DNA of 55,203 bases from Stenotrophomonas sp. WZN-1 (GTDB taxonomy: Bacteria; Pseudomonadota; Gammaproteobacteria; Xanthomonadales; Xanthomonadaceae): contig NZ_CP021768.1 of assembly GCF_002192255.1 (NCBI RefSeq), positions 4,457,501 through 4,512,703 of the forward strand. Reading direction: 5' to 3'. The position numbers and the translations under genes are program-made. The notes under the pieces are model-generated. The model saw only the letters and a program-made list of their open reading frames with translations, did no database searches and was not told the DNA's origin. Shown here piece by piece: positions 26,697-35,038 of the stretch (position 1 is its first letter; every line of letters begins with the position of its first letter).

Positions 26697-29600
26697 GCGC
26701 TGCCCTCCTGGCGTGCATCGGCGCCAAGGGTGCGGCCCTCGCGCACTGCGCTGAAGACCACCTGGCTGTTGCGCAGCAGGTCGGCATAGCTGGCATCGGT
26801 GGCGAACGGATCGGCACCGCGCAGCAGCAGCTGCCAGGCGTCGCTGCTGGATTCACCCCAGCTGCGGTCGCTGCCGTGCCACTGCTTCCAGCCTTCGCTG
26901 CGCTGTTTTTCTGCCGGCGCGTTGTACAGCACCCAGCCGGTGTACGGGGCAAAGCGCAGCGGTTCACGCAGGCCACGCTGGCGCAGCTGCAGCAATGCGC
27001 GCAGCGCGGCGCGTGCAGCAGGAACGCTCAACGCCGGCAGCACATGCGGGCCGGGACCGGCATCGCCGCCATCGTGGAACTGCACCAGCGGCAACGCATC
27101 GCCGGCAGCGTTGGCCAGCAGCCAGTCCAGGCCCTGGCGGATCACCGCATTGCCATTGAGGGTACCGGCACGCAGGCGCACCAGCCCGTCGGGGTGTCGA
27201 TCCGCCACCCGGCCATGCAGGCGCACGCCATCGATCTCCACTTCATAGCGGCGGCTTTCGAGTGGTTCGCCCTGCATCCAGCCCAGCAATGCACTGGCAT
27301 ACGGGCGCGTCTTCAACTGCTCCACCTCGAACTGCCGCTCGCCCAATGGACCCGAGGGCAGCAGGCCGCGTGCGCGCAGGCGTGGGTACAACGGCTCGGT
27401 ATCGCCGCTGAGCGTGGCCCGCACCACCGCCGCCTGCACGCTGCGCTTCTCCGGCCCGCGTGATGACAGCACCAGCGGCTCCAGGTCATCGACCTCCTCG
27501 ACGTCGTCGGCCAGGCGCAGGCCCAGCGACTGTGCGAGAAACTGCCCGGCCGGGTCGCACAGGAAACGGCGCAGGGTATCGAGTGCGACGTCGTCTTCCA
27601 CCGCATCGTCGAGCGGCGGCAACGCCGCATCGAACCACGGCTGCAGGCCGCCGCGCTGGCCGATGAGGCGACCGGCGGCCGGATGCCATTGGCGGCGATA
27701 GCTGAAGCGGCGTGAATCGCCATCACCGAACGCCGCCGGCGAGAACGGCTGCAGTGCGTGGCGCACGGTGAAGTCACGGGCCGCCGCAGGCGGATCGAAG
27801 TGATACGCGGCGGCGGCATCAATCAGTTCGCTGACCAGCACCGACGGCTCGCGCACGCTGCCATCGCGCGGATCGGCACCGAGGTAGCTGAGGTAGAACA
27901 CCTCCTGCGCGGCAGCGAACAGCTGCAGGAACAGGAAACGGTCGTCTTCGCGGGTGGAGCGGTCGCCGGGACGGCGGCGCGGCGTGTCCAACTCGGCGGT
28001 GAGCTGGTTGAGACCGGCCGCCGGGTCACGGCGCGGGAAGTCGCCATCATTGAGGCCCAGCACGCAGATCACCCGGAACGGCAGCAGGCGCATCGGCACC
28101 ATGCGGCCGAAGCTGATGCCACCGGTCAGCAGCGGTGCGCGCGTATCGGCCTCGCCCAGCGCGCCGGCGAAATGCGAACGCACCACCTCCGGTGGCACGC
28201 CGTCTTCGAAACCGGCCTTGGCGGCATCGTCGGCGAACTGGTTGAGCAGCTTGCGCAGGCGCTCCAGCGCGCGCTGGCTGTTGGGCGAGCTGGGCGCGGT
28301 CGGCAGCAGCGCGTCCAGCAGCGACAGCAGGCGCTGCCGCCACTGCGCCGGCGTCAGCAGCTCGCCGAGGCGACGCTGGTAGACCGCCAACACGCGCAGC
28401 AGGCGCAGCAGCCGGTCCAGCGCTTCCAATGCGCCGCCCTCCAGCTCGATCCACGGTGCAACACCGGCCAGGTCGGCCTCGCTGCCGGTCGCGTGACCGA
28501 GCACCAGGCGGTCCAGCGCGAACTGCCAGGTGTAGGCGTCGTCGGCTGGTGCCTGGTGCTGGTTGCGGTGCTTGGCATCCAGGCCCCAGCGTGCGCCCGC
28601 CTGCTGCAGCCAGCCATGCAGGCGGTCGAAGTCCACCGCTTCCAGACCGGCCGCTTCGGCCAGTGGCGCGCTGGCCAGCAGGTCCAGCACTTCGTTCAGG
28701 CCGAAGCGCGAGACCGGCAGGCCCAGCAGGTGTACGAACACATCGGCCAACGGCTCGCCCGCCAGTGGACTGCTGTCGGCCAGCGCATACGGAATGTGCT
28801 CTTCCTCGCCGCCACGGCCGCCGAACACCGCTTCCAGGTACGGCACATAGGGATCGATGTCCGGCGCCAGCACCGCGATCTCGCGCGCCTGCAGTGGCGG
28901 ATCGAAGCGCGGGTCCTGCAGCAGGCTGCGCAGCTGGTCGTGCAGCACCTGCAGTTCGCGCAGGCGGGTATGGCAGGCGTGTACCTGCAGGCTCGGGTCG
29001 TCGCGGCGCAGGTCGTCGCGCAGCTGCCCCGAAGGCAGCGCGCGGCGGTGGAACAGATCGCGCTGCAGGCGATGCAGCAGGCTGTCGGACAGGCCACCTT
29101 CGTCCAGGGTCGGACGCGTGTCTTCTTCCGGATCGGAATAGGCCGCAATCTCGCCGGCCGGGTGCACCACCTCGTAGCTGCCCAGCACCGCCATGAAGTC
29201 GCGGCCGGCCGCGCCCCAGGCTTCCAGCAGACGGTTCTCACCGGCCGCTTCACCGAAGGGATCGGGCGCGCCGCTGCGCAGGCGCTCGGCCAGCGTCTGC
29301 AAGTCACCCCAGTACGACTGCACCGGAGTGGGCATATAGAAGTGCAGCTCGCCGACCCGGGCCTGGGTGGCCATCACCCGCAGCACGTCGGGCGAGATAT
29401 TGAGCGTCGCGAACGCGGACATGCGCGGCGGCAGGCCCTGTGGCAACGGCTGGCCGGCGCCCTCGAAGCGGTCCAGGTAGGCCTGGATGCGGCGCGCGCG
29501 GTAGTCGTGGCCACCGGCGATGGTGCGCCAGAGGATCGCCTGCGGGTCGGCCGGGTCGGCGCCGGCCTCCCAGCGCAGCAGCCAGTCGCGGCGCCAGGCC

Positions 29601-30034
29601 TGGTACTTTTCGAACACCGAGGCCAGTTCACCGGCCAGTGCCCACGGCTTCAGCGCGTCGCCGCCGGCAAGATAGGACTGCAGCGCGCGCATCGGTGGCT
29701 GCGCCAGCAGCGCCGGGTCGCGCAGTGCCTGGTACAGCTTCCAGTGCAGGCCAGCCGCGTCCAGGTCGTCGCGTTCACCCGGCACATTGGCGTTGAGCGC
29801 ACGGGCAACAAACTCGCCCGGCGTCAGGAACTCAAGATTGGCAGCCACGCCATATTCGGCAGCGAGTGTCGCTTGCAGCCAACGCCGCATCGCCACCTGC
29901 GGGATCAGCACCACCTCCGGCGCCAGCAGCGGCTGGCCCGGAACCGGCGCACGCATGTTGCGCGCCAGCAGCGCGGCCAGCACGTCCAGGGAGTTGGAAT
30001 GGTAGAGGCGGAAATCGCTGCCCGGGTCACTCAT
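26693..30034 (-). CDS. recC: Exodeoxyribonuclease V gamma subunit RecC
   Basis: This 1113-residue subunit holds the complex together and recognises Chi. It is the first gene of the recC-recB-recD operon. It begins DFRLYHSNSLDVLAALL, the standard RecC opening, and continues with VLIPQVAMRRWLQATLAAEYGVAANLEFLTP-like sequence; VLAPDIDPYVPYLEAVFG, GGISFGRMVPMRLLPFRVICVLGLNDGDFPR and DDRFLFLQLFAAA are also typical. I chose the ATG at 30034; an adjacent ATG at 30037 is equally possible, and a longer upstream frame lacks homologous sequence. No clear Shine-Dalgarno is visible. The species-specific Chi sequence cannot be deduced from this gene. Confidence 0.94.
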   Translation of the reverse strand: MSDPGSDFRLYHSNSLDVLAALLARNMRAPVPGQPLLAPEVVLIPQVAMRRWLQATLAAEYGVAANLEFLTPGEFVARALNANVPGERDDLDAAGLHWKLYQALRDPALLAQPPMRALQSYLAGGDALKPWALAGELASVFEKYQAWRRDWLLRWEAGADPADPQAILWRTIAGGHDYRARRIQAYLDRFEGAGQPLPQGLPPRMSAFATLNISPDVLRVMATQARVGELHFYMPTPVQSYWGDLQTLAERLRSGAPDPFGEAAGENRLLEAWGAAGRDFMAVLGSYEVVHPAGEIAAYSDPEEDTRPTLDEGGLSDSLLHRLQRDLFHRRALPSGQLRDDLRRDDPSLQVHACHTRLRELQVLHDQLRSLLQDPRFDPPLQAREIAVLAPDIDPYVPYLEAVFGGRGGEEEHIPYALADSSPLAGEPLADVFVHLLGLPVSRFGLNEVLDLLASAPLAEAAGLEAVDFDRLHGWLQQAGARWGLDAKHRNQHQAPADDAYTWQFALDRLVLGHATGSEADLAGVAPWIELEGGALEALDRLLRLLRVLAVYQRRLGELLTPAQWRQRLLSLLDALLPTAPSSPNSQRALERLRKLLNQFADDAAKAGFEDGVPPEVVRSHFAGALGEADTRAPLLTGGISFGRMVPMRLLPFRVICVLGLNDGDFPRRDPAAGLNQLTAELDTPRRRPGDRSTREDDRFLFLQLFAAAQEVFYLSYLGADPRDGSVREPSVLVSELIDAAAAYHFDPPAAARDFTVRHALQPFSPAAFGDGDSRRFSYRRQWHPAAGRLIGQRGGLQPWFDAALPPLDDAVEDDVALDTLRRFLCDPAGQFLAQSLGLRLADDVEEVDDLEPLVLSSRGPEKRSVQAAVVRATLSGDTEPLYPRLRARGLLPSGPLGERQFEVEQLKTRPYASALLGWMQGEPLESRRYEVEIDGVRLHGRVADRHPDGLVRLRAGTLNGNAVIRQGLDWLLANAAGDALPLVQFHDGGDAGPGPHVLPALSVPAARAALRALLQLRQRGLREPLRFAPYTGWVLYNAPAEKQRSEGWKQWHGSDRSWGESSSDAWQLLLRGADPFATDASYADLLRNSQVVFSAVREGRTLGADARQEGSA

Positions 30035-30151
30035 CATGCACAGTGTGCAACACGGCAGGCAGTATTCAATGGCTGGCCCATCGCCGGTACGGATTGTTCC
30101 GGGCAGCCGGCCGATTGTCCCGACCTGGCAAGGGTCTTGCCGTGCCACAAT

Positions 30152-30166
30152 ACTGGACCGTCCAGT
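30152..30166. promoter_or_regulatory. 15-bp palindrome in the recC-mlaF divergent region
   Basis: ACTGGAC-C-GTCCAGT is a perfect 7-1-7 inverted repeat located 52 bases before the mlaF start and 118 bases before recC. Its size and symmetry fit a dimeric regulator operator (TetR-like sites often contain GGACNGTCC). I could not identify convincing promoter boxes around it. Confidence 0.4.
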
Positions 30167-30200
30167 CTGCTTATGTTCAGCCGACGGGCCCGATCCTTCG

Positions 30201-30218
30201 ATGTCTAAAAAACGTTAA
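30201..30218 (+). other. Five-codon mini-ORF overlapping the mlaF start
   Basis: ATG TCT AAA AAA CGT TAA encodes MSKKR and its stop overlaps the first mlaF ATG as TAATG. This would allow a terminating ribosome to restart on mlaF, which itself lacks a Shine-Dalgarno. Whether it is translated is unknown. Confidence 0.35.
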
Positions 30219-31015
30219 TGGTGCCCATGTCGGCTTCCACCTCCAGTCTGGTGCAGTTATCCAACGTCCGCATCGACCGGAGCGGGCGCACGATCCTGCG
30301 CGACGTGTCGCTGCAGGTGCCGAAGGGCAGCATCACCGCGGTGCTGGGTCCGTCCGGCAGCGGCAAGTCGACCCTGCTGGCGGCGCTGACCGGCGAACTG
30401 CGCCCGGTCGCCGGCGAGGTCACCCTGTTCGGCAAGCCGATTCCGCATGACAGCGGCGCGCTGCTGGAGATGCGCAAGAGCGTGGGTGTGCTGCTGCAGG
30501 GCAATGGCCTGCTGACCGACCTCACTGTGGCCGAAAACGTCGCGCTGCCACTGCGCACGCATACCCTCCTGCCGACCGCCGTGCTGCGCCGGCTGGTGGA
30601 GATGAAGCTGCATGCGGTGGGCCTGCTGGCCGCGGCCGATGCCTGGCCGCGCGAACTGTCCGGCGGCATGGCGCGCCGCGTGGCGCTGGCCCGCGCGCTG
30701 GCGCTGGACCCGCCGCTGATGATCTACGACGAGCCGCTGACCGGGCTGGACCCGATCGCCTCGGGGGTGATCATGAGCCTGATCCAGCGCCTCAACCACA
30801 GCCTGGGCCTGACCAGCATCATCGTCAGCCACCACGTGCACGAGACCCTGCCGATCTGCGACCAGGTCATCGCCATTGCCAATGGCGGCATCGTGTTCCA
30901 GGGCACGCCCGAAGCACTGCAGTCCAGCCATGACCCGCTGCTGCGGCAGTTCCTGCACGGCCAGCCCGATGGCCCCATTCCGTTCGATGCCGCGCCTCGC
31001 GCGAGGGTCGCCTGA
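30218..31015 (+). CDS. mlaF: Mla lipid transport ATP-binding protein MlaF
   Basis: MlaF is the ATPase of the MlaFEDB ABC complex that moves phospholipids between the outer-membrane MlaA/MlaC system and the inner membrane. The 265-residue protein has Walker A GPSGSGKSTLL, Q-loop VLLQGNGLLTDLTV, signature LSGGMARRVALARAL, Walker B LMIYDEPLTGLDPI and switch SHHVHE. An ATG at 30227 (MSAST) is an alternative start three codons in. The gene opens a six-gene mla operon and its stop is followed at once by mlaE (TGATG). Confidence 0.95.
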   Translation: MVPMSASTSSLVQLSNVRIDRSGRTILRDVSLQVPKGSITAVLGPSGSGKSTLLAALTGELRPVAGEVTLFGKPIPHDSGALLEMRKSVGVLLQGNGLLTDLTVAENVALPLRTHTLLPTAVLRRLVEMKLHAVGLLAAADAWPRELSGGMARRVALARALALDPPLMIYDEPLTGLDPIASGVIMSLIQRLNHSLGLTSIIVSHHVHETLPICDQVIAIANGGIVFQGTPEALQSSHDPLLRQFLHGQPDGPIPFDAAPRARVA

Positions 31016-31764
31016 TGCCGTTCGTCCAAGCCACCCGCTCGCTGGGCCGCGCCGGCCTGTTTTCGCTGACCGTGCTGCGCGGTTCGCTGCCGACCCGTGA
31101 TTTCCTGGCTGAGCTGACCCGCGAGATCTACAAGATCGGCGCGCGCTCGCTGCCGATCATCGCCGTCGGTGGTGCCTTCGTCGGCCTGGTACTGACCCTG
31201 CAGGGCTATCGCACGCTGACCACCTTCGGTGCGGCCGACGCGCTGTCGACCCTGCTCGGCCTGTCGCTGTACCGCGAACTGGCGCCGGTGCTGACCGCGC
31301 TGCTGTTCATCGGCCGCGCCGGCAGCTCGATTGCCGCCGAACTGGGCCTGATGCGTGCCACCGACCAGATCAAGGCGTTGGAACTGATGGCGATCGACCC
31401 GGTGGCCAAGGCTGTCGCGCCACGCTTCTGGGCGGCGGTGCTGACCGTGCCGCTGCTGACCGGCATCTTCTGCTCGCTGGCGATCAGCGCCAGCTACTTC
31501 GAAGCGGTGCACGTGCTGGGCCTGGACAATGGCGTGTTCTGGTCGGCGCTGCGCAACAGCGTCGATTTCTGGGATGACTTCGGCGTGGCGATGCTGAAGT
31601 CAGCGATCTTCGGCGGCACCGCCGCGCTGGTCGCCGCCTACGTTGGTTTCCATGCCGAGCCGACCATCGAGGGCACCTCGGTGGCGACCACCCGTGCGGT
31701 GGTCAACGCCTCGCTGCTGGTGCTGATGTTCAACTTCGTGCTGTCGGCAATGTTGTTCACCTAA
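31015..31764 (+). CDS. mlaE: Mla permease MlaE
   Basis: This 249-residue inner-membrane permease of the MlaE/YrbE family shows the family core GGAFVGLVLTLQGY, then LYRELAPVLTALLFIGRAGSSIAAELGLMRATDQIKALELMAIDP and a hydrophobic C-terminus (VNASLLVLMFNFVLSAML). About five transmembrane segments are predicted. The start codon lies one base after the mlaF stop triplet begins to close (TGATG), giving coupled translation. It partners with MlaF, MlaD and MlaB. Confidence 0.95.
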   Translation: MPFVQATRSLGRAGLFSLTVLRGSLPTRDFLAELTREIYKIGARSLPIIAVGGAFVGLVLTLQGYRTLTTFGAADALSTLLGLSLYRELAPVLTALLFIGRAGSSIAAELGLMRATDQIKALELMAIDPVAKAVAPRFWAAVLTVPLLTGIFCSLAISASYFEAVHVLGLDNGVFWSALRNSVDFWDDFGVAMLKSAIFGGTAALVAAYVGFHAEPTIEGTSVATTRAVVNASLLVLMFNFVLSAMLFT

Positions 31765-31823
31765 CCCCTCCACCGGCGGTGCGCAGGCGCGCGCGGCCAC
31801 CACGACTCGATCAGGTAATCCAC

Positions 31824-32348
31824 ATGGCCATCCGCGGTCCCAGACTCGAATTCTCCGTCGGCGCCTTCCTGCTGCTGGCCCTGGCCTCGCTGATGGTGCT
31901 GGCCGTGGCCTCGACCAACCAGCGCTGGAGCTGGGGCAGCCAGGGCTACGAGCTGAAGGCGCGCTTCTCCCAGGTCGGCCAGCTGCGCAAGCAGGCGCCG
32001 GTGAAGATCGGCGGCGTCACCGTCGGCCAGGTCGCCTCGATCGACCTGGATCCGGTGAAGTTCGAGTCCATCGTGACCCTGCGCATGGACAGCAAGGTCA
32101 AGGACCTGCCGGCGGACACCTCGGCCGGCATCTTCACCAGTGGTTTGCTGGGCGAGAGCTATATCGGTCTGCAGCCGGGTGGTGACCCGGACGTGCTCAA
32201 GGCCGGTGACGAGATCGTCTTCACCCAGCCAGCAGTCGACCTGATCCAGCTGGTCGGCAAGTACATGTTCAGTGGCGGCGCCGGTGGTGGCGCAGGCCAG
32301 AAGCCCAACGATGGCGCGCAGGCGCCTGCAACGGAACCGCAACCATGA
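31824..32348 (+). CDS. mlaD: Mla MCE-domain protein MlaD
   Basis: This 174-residue protein has one N-terminal transmembrane helix (FSVGAFLLLALASLMVLAVA) and a periplasmic MCE domain (ARFSQVGQLRKQAPVKIGGV, then VGQVASIDLDP and ADTSAGIFTSGLLGESYIGL). MlaD forms a hexameric ring that passes lipid between MlaC and the MlaFE transporter. A Gly/Ala/Pro-rich C-terminal tail follows DLIQLVGKYMF. The start at 31824 lies 59 bases after mlaE, the widest gap in the operon; its stop overlaps the mlaC start as ATGA. Confidence 0.94.
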   Translation: MAIRGPRLEFSVGAFLLLALASLMVLAVASTNQRWSWGSQGYELKARFSQVGQLRKQAPVKIGGVTVGQVASIDLDPVKFESIVTLRMDSKVKDLPADTSAGIFTSGLLGESYIGLQPGGDPDVLKAGDEIVFTQPAVDLIQLVGKYMFSGGAGGGAGQKPNDGAQAPATEPQP

Positions 32349-33007
32349 AGATGAAACTGATCCCGGCCCTGCTCGCCTCGACGCTGCTGCTGGCCACGCC
32401 GTTCCTCGCCCAGGCCCAGGCCGCCGCCCCCGCCGCTGCCGCGGCGCAGGGCCAGGCCGGCAAGGTGGTGATCGATGCCAGCACGCGCATCCTCACCACC
32501 CTGCAGCAGCGCCGGAGCGAGTTCAGCAGCAACCCGGCCAGCCTGCGCAGCTACATCGACAGCGAATTGAACCGCACCTTCGACCGCGACTACGCCGCGC
32601 GCCTGGTGCTGGGCCCGCACGCCCGCGGCGCCTCGGATGCCGACATCAAGCTGTTCGCCGATGCCATGGCCGACAGCCTGATGCAGCGCTACGGTTCGAC
32701 CCTGCTCAACATCCAGGGCAAGCCGAGCTTCCGCCTGAAGGGTGAGAGCCCGCTGCCGGGCAACCGCGGCGTGCGCGTGAGCACCGAGCTGGTGCGGGCC
32801 GGCAGCGAACCGACCCCGGTCGAATACTGGATGCGCAACGTGAACGGCCAGTGGAAGATCTTCGACGTCAACATCGAAGGCATCTCCTACGTGCAGACCT
32901 TCCGCAACCAGTTCGATACCCCGCTGCGCCAGAAGGGCATCAAGCAGGTGGCCAGCGAGCTGCACAGCGGCAGCATGCAGGCCGGACCCGCGGGCAATGG
33001 CAAGTAA
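32345..33007 (+). CDS. mlaC: Periplasmic phospholipid-binding protein MlaC
   Basis: This 220-residue soluble periplasmic carrier shuttles phospholipid between MlaA and MlaFEDB. A classical Sec signal (MKMKLIPALLASTLLLATPFLAQAQA) is followed by the Tol-Tol_Ttg2 domain: FSSNPASLRSYIDSELN-like sequence, FDRDYAARLVLG, DAMADSLMQRYGSTLL, and the family ending NGQWKIFDVNIEGISYVQTFRNQF. It overlaps mlaD by 4 bases and mlaB by 11 bases. Confidence 0.94.
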   Translation: MKMKLIPALLASTLLLATPFLAQAQAAAPAAAAAQGQAGKVVIDASTRILTTLQQRRSEFSSNPASLRSYIDSELNRTFDRDYAARLVLGPHARGASDADIKLFADAMADSLMQRYGSTLLNIQGKPSFRLKGESPLPGNRGVRVSTELVRAGSEPTPVEYWMRNVNGQWKIFDVNIEGISYVQTFRNQFDTPLRQKGIKQVASELHSGSMQAGPAGNGK

Positions 33008-33308
33008 CGCACTGGCGCTGCTGGAAGGCGACACCCTGCGCCTGCGCGGAGTGCTCGACCGTGCCGCGGTGATCGCGTTGTGGCCGCAGCTGCAGTCCCT
33101 GCCGGCCAAGCTGGCACGGCTGGAACTGGGCGAGGTCGAGCGCGTGGACAGCGCCGGCCTGGCCCTGCTGGCCGAACTGGCGGCCCGTGCACGCAAAGCC
33201 GGCCATGCGCTGTCCGTTTCCGGCGCGCCGTCGGGTTACAACGAGCTGAGCGCAGCCTACCGGCTGTCGCCCGACCTGGATTTCAACGCTACTTCTGCTG
33301 CGAGCTGA
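32997..33308 (+). CDS. mlaB: STAS-domain protein MlaB
   Basis: This 103-residue cytoplasmic STAS domain protein binds and stabilises MlaF. The sequence shows the STAS landmark VERVDSAGLALLAELAAR, with Ser and the downstream hydrophobic helix, preceded by LRLRGVLDRAAVIALWPQL. It starts within the mlaC 3' end (11-base overlap) and is followed by mlaA after a single base. Confidence 0.92.
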   Translation: MASNALALLEGDTLRLRGVLDRAAVIALWPQLQSLPAKLARLELGEVERVDSAGLALLAELAARARKAGHALSVSGAPSGYNELSAAYRLSPDLDFNATSAAS

Positions 33309-33309
33309 C

Positions 33310-34326
33310 ATGAACGTCGTACGCACTTTCCCCCTGATCGTCCTGGCCACCGCCCTCACCGCCTGTGCCGGCAAGCCCGCGCGCAGCGATGCTGCGGTGG
33401 CCAGCACCGTGGTTGCGCCCAGCCCGGCTGCCGAAGCACCAGCCGCACCGGCCGATAGCGGCGTGGTCGACGCTGCTCCGGTCGCTCCTGTGGCCACCCC
33501 TGCGGCGCCCGCCGCGTCGTCGCCGACGGCTGCGCCGCAGGGCGCGGAGGCTGGTGCACCGAAGACCGCAGCGTCCACCGCCGCCGATGGTGACGATGAT
33601 TTCGACGCCCTGTATGGCGGCACCGGCAACACCGGCAGTGCCGCCGCCTACGATCCGTGGGAACCGTTCAACCGCAAGGTCCACGCCTTCAACAATGCGG
33701 TCGACCGCGGGGTGGCCCGCCCGCTGGCCACCGCCTATACCCATGTGGTGCCGCGTTTCGCGCGTACCGGCGTCAGCAACTTCTTCAGCAACCTGCGCGC
33801 GCCGGTGACCATCACCAACCAGCTGCTGCAGGGCCGCGGAGCCGACGCCTGGGACACCCTCGGCCGCTTCCTGATGAACAGCACGCTGGGCATCGGTGGC
33901 CTGTTCGATCCGGCCAGCAAGGCGATGGTGCCGCGTCGCAATGAAGACTTCGGCCAGACCCTGGGCGCCTGGGGCTGGCGGCGTTCGCGCTACGTGGAAC
34001 TGCCGTTCTTTGGCCCACGTACCGTTCGCGATGTGTTCGGCCTGGCCGGTGACATCCCGTTGTCGCCGATTCGCCGCATCGAAGAGGACAAGATCCGCAT
34101 CGGCCTGCAGGGCCTGCAGCTGGTCGACACCCGCGCGCAGCTGCTGGCGATCGACGACCTGCGTGACACCGCCGTCGACGAATATTCGCTGGTCCGCGAT
34201 GCCTGGATGCAGCGGCGCAACTACCAGATCGAGAACGATCTGCGCAGCAAGCGCGACCGCGGCCACGACGATGCCAATTCGCCGATCCCGGTCGATGCGA
34301 TGCCAATGCCGCAGTGGACCCACTGA
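33310..34326 (+). CDS. mlaA: Outer-membrane lipoprotein MlaA (VacJ)
   Basis: MlaA removes misplaced phospholipids from the outer leaflet and passes them to MlaC. The 338-residue lipoprotein has the lipobox LTAC with lipidated Cys19, an unusually long Ala/Pro-rich linker of about 90 residues, and then the MlaA domain starting DPWEPFNRKVHAFNNAVD and continuing with PVTITNQLLQG, FLMNSTLGIGGLFDPA, EDFGQTLGAWG and YVELPFFGPRTVRD. In E. coli mlaA is unlinked; here it is the last gene of the same operon and is followed by an intrinsic terminator. Confidence 0.94.
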   Translation: MNVVRTFPLIVLATALTACAGKPARSDAAVASTVVAPSPAAEAPAAPADSGVVDAAPVAPVATPAAPAASSPTAAPQGAEAGAPKTAASTAADGDDDFDALYGGTGNTGSAAAYDPWEPFNRKVHAFNNAVDRGVARPLATAYTHVVPRFARTGVSNFFSNLRAPVTITNQLLQGRGADAWDTLGRFLMNSTLGIGGLFDPASKAMVPRRNEDFGQTLGAWGWRRSRYVELPFFGPRTVRDVFGLAGDIPLSPIRRIEEDKIRIGLQGLQLVDTRAQLLAIDDLRDTAVDEYSLVRDAWMQRRNYQIENDLRSKRDRGHDDANSPIPVDAMPMPQWTH

Positions 34327-34345
34327 GTCCGGTCTGCAGCGCATG

Positions 34346-34371
34346 AAAAACCCCGCCTCGGCGGGGTTTTT
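34346..34371 (+). terminator. Intrinsic terminator of the mla operon
   Basis: A 7-base GC stem, CCCCGCC/GGCGGGG, with a 2-base loop, is flanked by AAAAA and TTTTT and followed by more T. This is a textbook rho-independent terminator 20 bases after the mlaA stop; its symmetric A/T flanks could also serve the convergent peroxidase gene. Confidence 0.92.
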
Positions 34372-34399
34372 CTTTTCCGGCAGGGTTCCTTTCCGGTGG

Positions 34400-34419
34400 G
34401 TGCCAACCTTGCTTGGCAC
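34400..34419. repeat. TGCCAACC/GGTTGGCA-type REP hairpin
   Basis: The imperfect inverted repeat GTGCCAACCTTGCTTGGCAC lies between mlaA and the convergent glutathione peroxidase gene. It is the same subtype as the hairpins at 8412-8431, 45004-45023 and 47208-47232. Confidence 0.7.
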
Positions 34420-34426
34420 GCGTTCC

Positions 34427-34972
34427 TCAGGCCGCCAGCGCCGCCTCGATGGCCTCGCGCAGGCGCGCATCATCGGCGGCCACGTCCGGGGCAAAACGGG
34501 CGACGACCTTGCCATCACGGCCGACCAGGAACTTCTCGAAGTTCCACAGCACCGCCGGTGCCGGATGGATCGGGATCTCCTTGCTGGCCAGGCGCTCGCG
34601 CAGCGGGCCTTCACCGATCGACTGCGGCTGCGCGGCGGTCAGCTGTTGGTACAGCGGGTGGGTGTCCTCACCGGCCACGCTGATCTTGGAGAACATCGGG
34701 AAACTGACATCGTAGGTGAGCTGGCAGAACTGCTGGATCTCGGCCTCGCTGCCCGGCTCCTGGCCAAGGAAATTGTTGGCGGGGAAGCCCAGCACTTCCA
34801 GGCCCTGCGCGTGCTTTTCCGCGTACAGCGCCTGCAGGCCTTCGTACTGCGGGGTCAGGCCGCACTTGGAAGCGACGTTGACCAGCAGCAGCACCTTGCC
34901 CTGGTAGTCGGCAAGCGAGGACGGCTGGCCGTCGATGGTGGTGAGGGAAATGTCCTGGATCGGGGTGCTCAC
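34427..34972 (-). CDS. Glutathione peroxidase (Cys type)
   Basis: This 181-residue thiol peroxidase reduces hydrogen peroxide or lipid hydroperoxides. The peroxidatic Cys37 sits in VNVASKCGLTPQY; the other tetrad members are represented by FPANNFLGQEPGS (Gln) and LWNFEKFLVG (Trp, Asn). It is a cysteine, not selenocysteine, enzyme. As in many bacterial homologues, reduction by thioredoxin rather than glutathione is possible. No signal peptide is present, so it is cytoplasmic. It is monocistronic and converges with the mla operon. Confidence 0.94.
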   Translation of the reverse strand: MSTPIQDISLTTIDGQPSSLADYQGKVLLLVNVASKCGLTPQYEGLQALYAEKHAQGLEVLGFPANNFLGQEPGSEAEIQQFCQLTYDVSFPMFSKISVAGEDTHPLYQQLTAAQPQSIGEGPLRERLASKEIPIHPAPAVLWNFEKFLVGRDGKVVARFAPDVAADDARLREAIEAALAA

Positions 34973-35038
34973 GCGAGGGCTCCGGCAACAGCGGGGAATG
35001 GCCCACCAGCATAGCGCCGCGCGATGCCGGCACTACGA

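Noticed and set aside
27758..30208. 816-codon + strand open frame opposite recC
   Set aside because: A shadow of recC; composition is typical of antisense frames in GC-rich DNA.
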